Below, piece by piece: positions 38,826-48,143 of a stretch of 64,000 nt of DNA; the first letter of the stretch is position 1, and each line of letters begins with the position of its first letter. Origin of the DNA: Sthenelais limicola. Taxonomy: Eukaryota; Annelida; Polychaeta; Phyllodocida; Sigalionidae. The notes under the pieces were generated by a model. The model was given only the letters and a program-made list of their open reading frames with translations. It ran no database searches and was not told the origin of the DNA. The DNA is taken from NCBI GenBank assembly GCA_942159475.1, contig OW804096.1, positions 139,251,972 to 139,315,971 of the forward strand, in the 5' to 3' direction. The position numbers were made by a program, and so were the translations under genes.

Positions 38826-39699
38826 AACCAGAAACTATTAATACTTAACTAGTTTTCAATTACCGATTCACCATTACAAATTCCTTCCCCTGAACAAATA
38901 ATTAACCTTCCCATATTACTATTGAGTGGCATTATTTACCCAGACTAGTTTAGTTGTGTGGCTTTTCCCCAGCATGCTTATCGATGATGAGAAATGGATC
39001 GTGATTGTAGTAATCTACCTGTACGCATTCCGACTAGGACGGACTGAGATGAGCATGGAGAAAAGTCTTTACTAGCTCAGGAATAACTAATATTGCCGAG
39101 TGATTTAACGACCAAAGAATAAAAAATTCCTGGTTCTAGTCTTCATAATTCCGAGATAAACTTCATTTAACAGCTTCCCGAGATATTATTTCGTGCAAAA
39201 CGAGGACTTTTTACCGAAACCCCAATGCTCGCCTATACCTGTATTCTCTGACGTTTCGGTTCTGAGTAATTAATAATACTTCCAATCTTCTATTTTTTAA
39301 TTTCCTAGCTGTGTTAACGGTTTCAATGATGATACAAGATAGGGACAAATGAATAATACTGATTATTTATCTTATCTGAAGAAACCTTAACTTAACATAG
39401 CTTGGATTTCATTGCACAATGACTGGATCAGTAATGCCCCAATCGATCTGACCAACTGGCAGTACTTTCACTTTAATCTTTTTTTATCGGTATTGCCTAG
39501 TTTGGCGCTGGATTCCTGAAAGGGGTGGGATGGGGAGGGCAGTTTAATTGTTCCTGACTTTACTTTTCAGTTGGACCTTGTGAGCGAGCCTACAACAGTT
39601 GCTACTCAAGAGGATGTAGTAGTAGCAGCAGCACAAGTTCCGGATGACTACATAAATCGATGTACAAATAAATGATGATAATCCCTCACCAGGTCCCAA

Positions 39700-41358
39700 T
39701 AAAACTGGACAGTTCAAACATTCCCGTCAATATAAGAACTAGTATTTAATGTGCAAGAGAAATCGGAACTGATAAATAAGCCACTCCAACTCCCAACTCT
39801 CTTAAAACTTGACCCGATGTGGTTCTGCGGACCCCGCTTTATGGCGGTTGATCGCACATCTTTCGGGTAGCCTAGGTTCCAAACCTAATGCAGGGTGATA
39901 GACTTCGGTTTGCGTTGCGCTTGCGCTGAATATAACAAAAATAACTTGCTTTCCCTGAACCCCTCTGATTGTTTTTCCCCTTGTCAGCAATATTTCAGTA
40001 TTTTTCCCATGGCCTCACATTCACCGGTTCCACATGTCTGATGTAGATAATATGCCTGGGAAAGGAATCCCTAAATAAGCGATCTAAATACAATGTGATT
40101 TAGTATCTAGATGGTGTCAAGGATTACTTACAGGTTCAGATCCTGAAAGCCAGCAAGCCCACACACACACACAACCTACCTCCATACTTAAATGGCCTTA
40201 GAATTTTCGAAGATTCTGTTTATTACTGTATCACTTTCCCCTGCTTCGCCCCTCTCGCACCTTCCACAGAGCGACTTATAAAGTAAACGTTTTAAAATGG
40301 TGATATGAAGATATAAATCTGGTTAAATACATCATTGGCCTGGGAAAACACTAACTACAAACCCCAGGTCCTATCATTAAAGTTCTGAAACATCATTGAT
40401 ATCGGCCTGGAAAATCACTAAAATGGGCCTGGAAAACCCTGGAATTTCTTCAGTCCACAGGCGCGAAGACTCAGTAAAAAATCCGAATGTAAAACTTTTT
40501 AAATACATCATTGGTATGTACAACACAACCCCATGGTCTCGTCATTAGGGCAACTATCCTACAGCTACACTGTGTAGCTATAGGATCGTTGATTAGGGGT
40601 CTAGAAAATCATTGGAATGGGCCGGAGATTTCTTACATGACCAAAAGCGCGGAGACCGGAACATGGGTATGAGACGAACGGCCTTTTTTGGCCCTCCCAA
40701 GGCAGGGCGAGATTCTGAGAAGGCGAAAAGAACGACGGCCTGCTGTTGGGAAGATGTAAAATCTGTTGCCCTTATTAGTCTTATATTCACCCCTGAATTG
40801 AATTGTTTATTTCACTGAACGGAAATTGCAAGTTCCTTTCTGAATAATTATTAAGATCTCCCAACGATTGCCACGACAATAATTAATGAACAATGCGACG
40901 ACAAAATAATGAATAATTTGATAATTCGAACAACCCGTTTGGCCACTAGTTATACATGTATAACAATGTGACATAGCTATAATGACTCGGCAGTGGCCTT
41001 GCATGGATGGGGCTGTATCCGTTCATAAAATATTACTTATATTAAGTTAAAGCGTTTCCCGACGTGGCTCCGTCTAGGAATCATGCCAAAGCGTATTCCC
41101 ACCTGGAAACTAGAACTCAGAACCTGAGGGTATCGATCTGCCGTGACCTATTTCCCTATGCACTTACCTCCCTGTGATCAATTGGCATTTCTCCACCCTC
41201 GAGTCATTGCGTGGTAAAACAGATTTCCCTCAACGATCGTACTTATACGTATATATAGGACTGCTAAAAGGTATGTTACGCCAACGATCAATTATACTTT
41301 CTAATAGTTCACAGACTTATTCATCCATTCGCACACTATCGCAGCGGTCTCGGACGAC
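39700..41358. other. Gene-free stretch upstream of the selenoprotein gene
   Basis: No supported exon. I note partial repeats of a CATCATTGG / GGCCTGGAAAA pattern at about 40320-40620 and a short CA repeat near 40165. Nothing else stands out. Confidence 0.4.
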
Positions 41359-41366
41359 TATATAAA
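41359..41366 (+). promoter_or_regulatory. TATA box of the selenoprotein gene
   Basis: TATATAAA lies about 150 bp upstream of a donor (GCCAAG|GTACGA, exon end 41520). A non-coding first exon of about 130 nt would run from about 41390 to 41520 and splice to the acceptor TTGCAG at 41818. Confidence 0.6.
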
Positions 41367-41824
41367 GTAAAAGTCTACAGGTAGGCCTAAACCTGAAAGC
41401 CCAATCGTACAGTCATTTGAGAAGCTGCCAAGCCAAAATCGGATTGGAGCTTCGGTGGAGAATTTCGTTTCCAATTTTACTGATCCGGGAATAGTGCTAT
41501 ATCTATAGGATTCTGCCAAGGTACGATATTTGCAGGAAAATTAAGAGGTCTAAAAAGTAAAATCCAGAAAATAATCAGCATTATATACTTTAATACTATT
41601 GCTTATCAATCATGTCTAAATTAATAATGGAGACTGCAAGCTATAGGAAACCTCAGTGTTGCTATGTAGTCTCTAGCTGAACTAAAATCAATAGTCGATA
41701 ATCATGATTACTGCTCAACATTTACCCACTTACGTAATTCCCACCGTCCCAAAAGGGACCCTGATTGTGATATCCCCGCTCCCCCGATATCAACAATTAC
41801 ACATATATCCACTTGCAGATAAAC

Positions 41825-43102
41825 ATGGCGGACGAAAAGCAAATAAATGGGTTTGATGATCCAAGCATACCAAGGAATGTTAAAATCCTGGTTATGAAAT
41901 GGTAAGCAGATCAGGGAATTGGGATTAGTAAGATTGCTCATAAAATTATAACTTAAGAGTGATATAACAAACCATGTAACGTATCGGATAAAGCTTGTTT
42001 AATTGGATTTAGACATTCATGCCTTACAATTCTCTCAGAATAAAGAGTATGTTAAACAATTCTAAGGAGATTTATTTATAAAAACATGTTAATTATATTA
42101 TCCAAATAGCATTGTATTATCTAAATAGCATTTCCTGAGGTTATGGGAGTCGGTATAAGGGACTATCAATGATGGTGAAAAGAGAATTTCCAGGTTCCGA
42201 AGTGAAATCAGTCAACGGACGACCATGTATGTATAAACTCCCGTTTCCTTTTTATGTTTTCTACTTCGTATAATTATAGTAATCAGACAATATCGTTATA
42301 CATACCAATAATAATATTCATATCATGATACAAGAAACATGAGCAGAGTTTAATCGTATATGACACAAATTCTTTTATATTATATGTTACACACCCATGG
42401 TTTTAAAAATAATTATATTTTCACACGAGTATAATCAGTCAACGGACGACCATGTATGTATAAACTCCCGTTTCCTTTTTATGTTTTCTACTTCGTATAA
42501 TTATAGTAATCAGACAATATCGTTATACATACCAATAATAATATTCATATCATGATACAAGAAACATGAGCAGAGTTTAATCGTATATGACACAAATTCT
42601 TTTATATTATATGTTACACACCCATGGTTTTAAAAATAATTATATTTTCACACGAGTATAGCTAATAGTGTTTCCCATCGCACAAGTGTAAAAGTTTATG
42701 CTTATGATGGCATCACTCAACACAATAATGCATCTAAATGTATGTTATATTTTTCCACAGCTTCCTTTGAAGTCTTCCTGAACAACGAGCTCATATACAG
42801 CAAGTTGAAACTAGGTGATTTCCCAGATGCATTCGCGGTAAGAAACACAGAATTTCTTCAAAAATCGCCTGTCAATAGCCTATAGGCCTTGCCCAATTGA
42901 TTTATTTTTAGGGATAAAAGTTTGTATAATTATAGGGGTGGACAGAACATTATAATTATATGTCCACCGCTTTGTATTAACCTGGCCAACTTTTCTTTAC
43001 CTTCAGATTAAAGATGTCATCAAGGACTATCTTGCTGGAAGAGAAATCAGAGAAATAACAGAACCGCCACCCTCAGACAGTCCCGTTTGTTGCTTGTTAT
43101 AG
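41825..43102 (+). CDS. MIEN1/SelW-like thioredoxin-fold selenoprotein
   Basis: Four coding exons, 41825-41901, 42129-42226, 42761-42837 and 43007-43102, sum to 348 nt (115 residues) with all phases agreeing. Exon 1 ends with VKILVMK and a split Cys codon. Exon 2 completes Cys-Ile-Ser, then an in-frame TGA, then GYGSRYK: a C-x-x-U redox motif at the end of the first strand, as in SelW/Rdx12 proteins. Then come SFEVFLNNELIYSK (second half of the fold) and a C-terminal CCLL CaaX box, as in MIEN1, which is also 115 residues and prenylated. A SECIS hairpin lies in the 3' UTR. Known relatives are small redox proteins; membrane attachment by prenylation is inferred. The orthology (MIEN1 versus other SelW-like) is from remembered family features, not a search. 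Confidence 0.85.
42136..42138 (+). other. In-frame UGA, predicted selenocysteine codon
   Basis: TGA is the only stop in the otherwise open exon 2. It falls at the fourth position of the C-x-x-C/U motif, exactly where SelW-family members carry selenocysteine, and is followed by a conserved-looking Gly. Decoding is supported by the SECIS downstream. Confidence 0.85.
42205..42658 (+). repeat. Two identical tandem 227-bp copies over an exon end
   Basis: Copy one starts at about 42205 and copy two at about 42432; they look identical. Each begins with the last ~21 nt of exon 2 and its donor (CCAT|GTATGT), followed by ~206 nt of intron. The second copy leaves a decoy donor in intron 2. Confidence 0.9.
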
Positions 43103-43249
43103 TCTCATTAGTATGCAGTTTCTAAATATGGAGCTCAGAAACCCAACCTATGCATTTGAACGTATTTGATCAGAATCAGAGTATTGACTATTGAGCTTCC
43201 GAATGTCCCCGTGTTAACGTTTTCTAGCGAGTTCTTGTTATCAGTTAAT

Positions 43250-43323
43250 GAAGAGAGAATGTGACGGTATAATTCGAAAAGTCTCCAAGTACTAGGATTG
43301 TACCCGATGATATAAACCTCTTT
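43250..43323 (+). promoter_or_regulatory. SECIS element (form 2-like)
   Basis: Helix I: GAAGAG (43250-43255) pairs with CTCTTT (43318-43323). Quartet: GTGA (43261-43264) with C, against C-GAT (43305-43308), giving tandem G.A/A.G pairs. Helix II: GGTATAATTC (43266-43275) pairs fully with GGATTGTACC (43295-43304). An apical AAAA (43277-43280) stands 12 nt after the quartet, and AGT/ACT can form a small upper helix. This meets the eukaryotic SECIS pattern, with GUGA in place of AUGA. It begins 148 nt after the stop codon and recruits SBP2 for UGA decoding. Confidence 0.85.
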
Positions 43324-43340
43324 AAGCGCTTGATGATGGA

Positions 43341-43346
43341 AATAAA
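43341..43346 (+). terminator. Polyadenylation signal of the selenoprotein gene
   Basis: AATAAA lies 18 bp after the SECIS base, so the SECIS is inside the 3' UTR. Confidence 0.75.
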
Positions 43347-43698
43347 GAACGTCTCCAACTAAATAATTGTCTATGTCTTCTTAATCAGTATTTCAGGCGC
43401 ATTTTTAGTAATATATCCACTCCCCCGGTTCACGAAACATATAGGCCTATTATAGTGTTATCAAAATATTAGAACTTCACAAAATATGTTACGATATTGT
43501 GGAGTTTCGACATATATGTCTACCACGATCACTTATAATCAACTATTTAGTCCTAAGATTTTTACTTGTATAGGTCTATAATTATATAAAGTTAGAGACT
43601 CAAGACATATTCGTTCTGAATGTGCCACAGCGTCAAGCTATATATTTAGCAACATTTTGGAGACCTCAAAACTCCTGCCTTAGAGAACAATAACTTCT

Positions 43699-43936
43699 GG
43701 GTGAGATCGTCAGAAAATGTACAATTCACCTTCATCAATCCTCTCAAATGACCCAAATTTTAGGCGAAAATAAAGTTCAAAATGCATTTCAACCTAACCA
43801 AAGAGATTGCTAGAATCAATGGCCGAATATACTCGAATTTACTATAGTATTGACCAAATTGCAGCCTAATTTAGCAGAATTTACTAAATGTGTAACGTTA
43901 CAGCTGCCAATTGTACATTTTCCTAAAATCTTACCC
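43699..43936 (-). mobile_element. TIR element family 1, copy 12
   Basis: Starts GGGTGAGATCGTCAGAAAAT and ends CCTAAAATCTTACCC. Flanks TTCT and TTTT differ by one base. It lies about 350 bp after the selenoprotein gene. Confidence 0.8.
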
Positions 43937-45091
43937 TTTTATTGCCGTAAAGCCACCGCAGACCTTTATTATTATTAGAACCAACGAGAGTAGACCGATT
44001 CTCATTGTTAGAACGTATGTATGTACGCGGAGAACGCCAGACTACATATCGACCCTAGTAGTATATGGAATCAGTACATTGATATATAATGGCACCGACT
44101 CGCCTCCCATGCAGGTTCTTGGTCCCCAGTCTCTCCCATCATCAATCTACTCGTTAACCTTATTTATGTTTATAGTAAACCTTCATATAAACACTGTTAT
44201 AAGCATGCATGAAGTTCTATCTGGGTCATAGTTTCCCCTACAAGGAGTGTTCACACACTTCCCACCTTCTCCTGCCGATCCTGATAGCAACATGCAAATC
44301 TGGCTGGCTTCCAAATTACATTATTTCACAAAGCTGAAGCAAGACCTAATTATATGAGACATCCAGGGTATGCATGCTTCAAGAAACCGTGACTACGAAT
44401 ATCGATTCCCCATCAACTGATTCAACTATAAACGAGCTTATTCAATATATAGCCAGCCGTCTTGGCTCTGTTACTTTTCCTTAATAAAAAGACTCTTTTA
44501 CTCTTTTAATTTTCTCTACACATTAGGTTTTTTTTACTCTACCTTGGACCACGTTGTTGTATTCTAATATGTTTAGATTAACCCTGATCTCGTTGATAAT
44601 TAAACAAATGCCGGGAAAATAATTACATCATCAAGAAATAAAAGCTGTCTACACACAAAATCTTTTGCAGCTGATACCAACCAGTTTATAAATTCCTTTT
44701 GTTTACTGCGACCATTGTAACCTAGAAGAATATCCTTTTTCTTTCTGTGCATGGGGTGACAAACAAAGGGGTATGTCTGATATAAGATCTTATGTTGTTA
44801 ATCATAGTTATAATAACAACCTGCCACCTATAAGGCCCGATCATTGATTCAGCTGGGTGTCGGATCATTCAAGCCATATTCCTAGTGGCAAAAATGACTT
44901 ACATACATGTATGTATTAATGTAGATTAATGCAGATATCAGGAACAATTCAAGTCATTGATTTCGTGTTTGAACTGAAAAGCCATCTGGTTATCGAAAGA
45001 ATAAAGCTTTCCATATCACAAGGAATGAAGGGGATTTTGATGAATTTATATAGGGTAAAAACTGTGCAATATTTAAATATAAATATAGATG
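43937..45091. other. Gene-free stretch before element B
   Basis: No spliced coding frame and no clear repeat. The sequence is AT-rich and ends at the target duplication of element B. Confidence 0.4.
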
Positions 45092-45095
45092 TATG

Positions 45096-46076
45096 TGTAG
45101 GTATTCCTATCTCAATTTAGTTCTCAATTTAGTTATAATGTTAGCATTACTGTTAGATCATTTAGACACGTCGTGTTAGCTTTAGGTTGTACTATGGGCT
45201 TTGAATCTATAGCCCCCGTCTGGGATGTTACCTAAGTCTTCCGCTTGGCTGTTATGCTTCTCTGCTCTCCTATGGTGTCTAACCAATTATGGTCAATTAT
45301 AGTGTCTCTATAGGTCTGTGCGATAGAATTCTGGCCCTACATACCATTCTCGGAATCAAAATACAAACTGGAAATCTGCAGTGCTAGATATTTATTTGAA
45401 GTGAACAGTTATAATGAATGAATATACACCAATCCTAAAAATGTCCTGGTGAGCCCTGAACCAATGTAACAATACCCTTTGCTGGGAGGTGTGAGTACCC
45501 CTGAGTGTTTTCCCTTCAATCTACCCTGGCCAAGCAGTAGGATATTCAAACAAGTACACAGTGAAAATGTTCTACTTAGCTGGTGAATGTGAGTGGAGAC
45601 AAGTCTGGCTAGAAGAATGCCCAAAGTCCGAATCTATCTCCTTGAGAGGCAGTGTATGTAAAAGTCTGGAATGCTAGTCTGAATAGAATGTCCTGCATTC
45701 TATCTATCTTGGATAGTCTTTCTCTGTGGTCTCAGCAGGGAGTCTTGAAGCTGAAGCAGATCTCTGGAGAAGTCCCTTTTCTCAGTCCTATCTCCTCTTT
45801 TTCTATACAACACCTCTCCTCCTCCTCCAATTGGGACTTGCCAACTCATCCCCCATGTCCTCGCACCCACGTCATCGCGCACGTCACTCACCAGCAGAAT
45901 CAATACTCCTAATTAATCTACTTAGCCACCTCCACAAACATGTGCCTCGAAGGGTCACTCAACGGTCAAACTGCCTTAAAGCTATATTTCCTGCAAATTA
46001 CAAGCTTGCCCTGATCCATGCAGTATTCCAATATAACACAGATATTTTCTTAAATAAATCGGGACTCACACCAACA
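45096..46076 (-). repeat. Element B 3' LTR (left end)
   Basis: On the sense strand it starts TGTTGGTGTGAG and ends GGAATACCTACA. A minus-strand AATAAA lies at 45391-45396. Identical length to the other LTR. Confidence 0.92.
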
Positions 46077-46097
46077 CTCTCCCCCACTTTTCTTCTT
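46077..46097 (-). other. Element B polypurine tract
   Basis: On the sense strand, an unbroken purine run ending GGGGGAGAG directly precedes the 3' LTR. This is the expected plus-strand primer. Confidence 0.85.
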
Positions 46098-46558
46098 GCG
46101 CGGCTCGAGCAAGATTATCGCTTACAAAGGACTCACCATCCCGAAACAACAAGGTCATCAACTACAAAAGGAAGTGACACCATCTAGGGTGTGTCAATAT
46201 GGTCAAACAATCTCAGTAGTCAATATACCACCGGCAGACAGTAATCCCGTCCGGCGTAGAATCTATAGCATATCATTAAACACATCTAGCATAAGTACCT
46301 CACATCTCACCGGTACATCACATATTCCAAATATCTATTTTATCTTAAATACACATCCTACACATACACACAAACACATTCATAATTGTAAAACTTTGCA
46401 CGCGCTTCCTCTCCTTTCACCGTCCATAGGGAATAGCTTCACTCATACTTGGTATCACAGTCGTCTTTGAATTTTGAGAATTTTGCCCTTTTTCTGTAAT
46501 TTTGATTATTAAATTTCTTTGGCCCCTTGTTCAAAAGATATTGCGCCCTGCCCATTTC

Positions 46559-47752
46559 CTAGTCGTCTATCTCCAAGCTGGATATACTTCCAGTCGGAGA
46601 TAGGGTCCTGGGAGCGCCCATGGCCCTTGACCAATGCGGGTCTATCTGGGGGATCAAAGCCCCCCTTGGTATCAAGGTCTGCCACCGCACCGGGAAGCGC
46701 ACGGGGTATTTAGAGGGAGGATAGGCGTCATGCTCGTTCATTACAGGGCTATCCAGGTTGGTCTTATGTGGATTTACCCCGCACAAGCCCCGAACAATCC
46801 TCCTAGTCCCCGCGGTCCTCTTCAGGGCCGCATCGTCTGTCTCCCACAGACTTCCCCCCCTAAGAGGCGTGTAGCAGAATGCACATGACTCGCATGGCGT
46901 CTGCTTCTCCCAGTAGCAGGCTTTGTGTACGATTACCCCACAGCAGGGGTATCGGGCGCCCGCTCGAGTGAAAACCCTGGGGTCATCCTCCGCCCGATCC
47001 TTCTGCATTCTATCAATAAAATCGTAATCACAAATGGCGCAATTGAACATAAACCCTTCCCTAAATGCCAAATATCTGCCCACCCCCATGGTAAGGAGCT
47101 CTTCCAAATGTCCAGGGTGGAAGTTGCTATCGTCCTGCTCAAGAGCATTCTCATAGCTGTCCTCATCGTCAATGGAGAAGGTGTGACAAGCCGTCCTGAC
47201 CATCCAGAACACGGTCACCTTCTCCCTCCCTTCATAAAACTCGAAACGTGACCAAGTACCCATTCTATCCACTATCTGTCTAATAATTACCACAGCAAAT
47301 TTTATATCCCTTAGGATGAGGCGAGGAAGGAGAAGAGGGAAGAAGGCCACGTTCATAAAATACATAAAGAAATCCAGCCAATCTTCCCCCTGGTTGCTCA
47401 CCATCACCTGAGCCAACCTCCGCGCTGCTCTGATCGGGTTCTTGGCGGACATTGCCGATAAAACTCTGTGTGTGACACCAAAAGTTAACATTAATGGCAT
47501 CCACAGAGTCGCAGTAGGGTTGAAGCGTCGCGCTGACCGGAAGTACTCCATGCGCTGCAACAATTCTGGCGCCGGGTCGGGAAGCTCGATTGAGATCGAG
47601 GGGTCCCTATCCGTGTGGCGGAGGCGGCCTACCTCCACAGGCGCCTGCTCTCTACTGGCCGTGTCCAACGGCAACTCCTCCAAGTCCGATATGTCCGAAA
47701 TGTCCGACTCCGGTTCCGATTCGTCTCCCTTAAAACCAATGAACCAGAACAT
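46559..47752 (-). CDS. Element B accessory ORF, Cys/His-rich RING-like
   Basis: Frame open from before 47773; the first ATG is at 47752, giving about 397 residues. A possible splice acceptor (TTTTAAG) lies just inside the frame, so the true start may come from a spliced exon. N-terminus is acidic (SDISDISDLEE). A hydrophobic stretch (NVAFFPLLLPRLIL) lies near residue 145. From about 239, the pattern is C-x2-C, ~28 residues, C-C-x4-H-x2-C, x7, C-x2-C-x2-C. That resembles a RING or treble-clef zinc site but lacks a full C3HC4 set. Such a gene is not standard in Ty3/gypsy elements. A ubiquitin-ligase role is possible but not shown. It lies between env and the polypurine tract. Confidence 0.7.
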   Translation of the reverse strand: MFWFIGFKGDESEPESDISDISDLEELPLDTASREQAPVEVGRLRHTDRDPSISIELPDPAPELLQRMEYFRSARRFNPTATLWMPLMLTFGVTHRVLSAMSAKNPIRAARRLAQVMVSNQGEDWLDFFMYFMNVAFFPLLLPRLILRDIKFAVVIIRQIVDRMGTWSRFEFYEGREKVTVFWMVRTACHTFSIDDEDSYENALEQDDSNFHPGHLEELLTMGVGRYLAFREGFMFNCAICDYDFIDRMQKDRAEDDPRVFTRAGARYPCCGVIVHKACYWEKQTPCESCAFCYTPLRGGSLWETDDAALKRTAGTRRIVRGLCGVNPHKTNLDSPVMNEHDAYPPSKYPVRFPVRWQTLIPRGALIPQIDPHWSRAMGAPRTLSPTGSISSLEIDD

Positions 47753-47773
47753 GTGATCAGTCAACAAACACAA

Positions 47774-48143
47774 CCTGTGCTATTCCTGTGTACCTGTGTG
47801 TCTTGGCCGTATTATTTAACAACTTATCGATTCCCTTTACAAACAATTCTTCTACCATATCGACACCAGGCCACAGGCGTATCATATACTCTAGCATATA
47901 CCTGCTACAAACCTCCATTTTCCTCTACTACTTACATGTCGTTTAGTATTCATATATAGTGTAATACGTTATCTTCTTAGACTATCTGGTTCATACTGAG
48001 ATACCATTCAAGTTTATTAATAAATTTACATGCACTATTATACAATTTTACAACACATATACCATATCCAATAGCTTTTAAAACCGTGCTCTTCTTTTAT
48101 TGTTGTTCGATACTCACAACGGCATGGCTTTTAGGTGAATTCT
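47774..48143. other. Spacer between env and the RING-like ORF of element B
   Basis: About 370 bp with no long minus-strand frame. It may hold splice signals for the downstream ORF. No repeat seen. Confidence 0.4.

Larger units (their letters stand above)
37170..39690 (+). ncRNA. Three-exon transcript of unknown nature
   Basis: Probable exons are about 37170-37230, 37878-37990 and 39571 to about 39690. The TATA box, three good splice sites (CACG|GTAAGC, TTTAG|ATGG, GGAAG|GTGAGT, TTTTCAG|TTGG) and an AATAAA at 39667-39672 support a real transcript. Exon 1 has no ATG. Exon 2 starts with ATG in optimal context across the junction (CACG-ATGG) but stops after 22 codons (Cys-containing, STCGCTWSDCPG). 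Another frame is open across exons 2 and 3 but has no ATG. I therefore call it non-coding or short-peptide coding. Whether it belongs with the selenoprotein gene downstream is unknown. Confidence 0.4.

Noticed and set aside
45652..46187. ORFs of up to 153 codons in the element B LTRs, plus strand
   Set aside because: Antisense to the element, ending outside the LTR, with no recognisable domain; likely chance.
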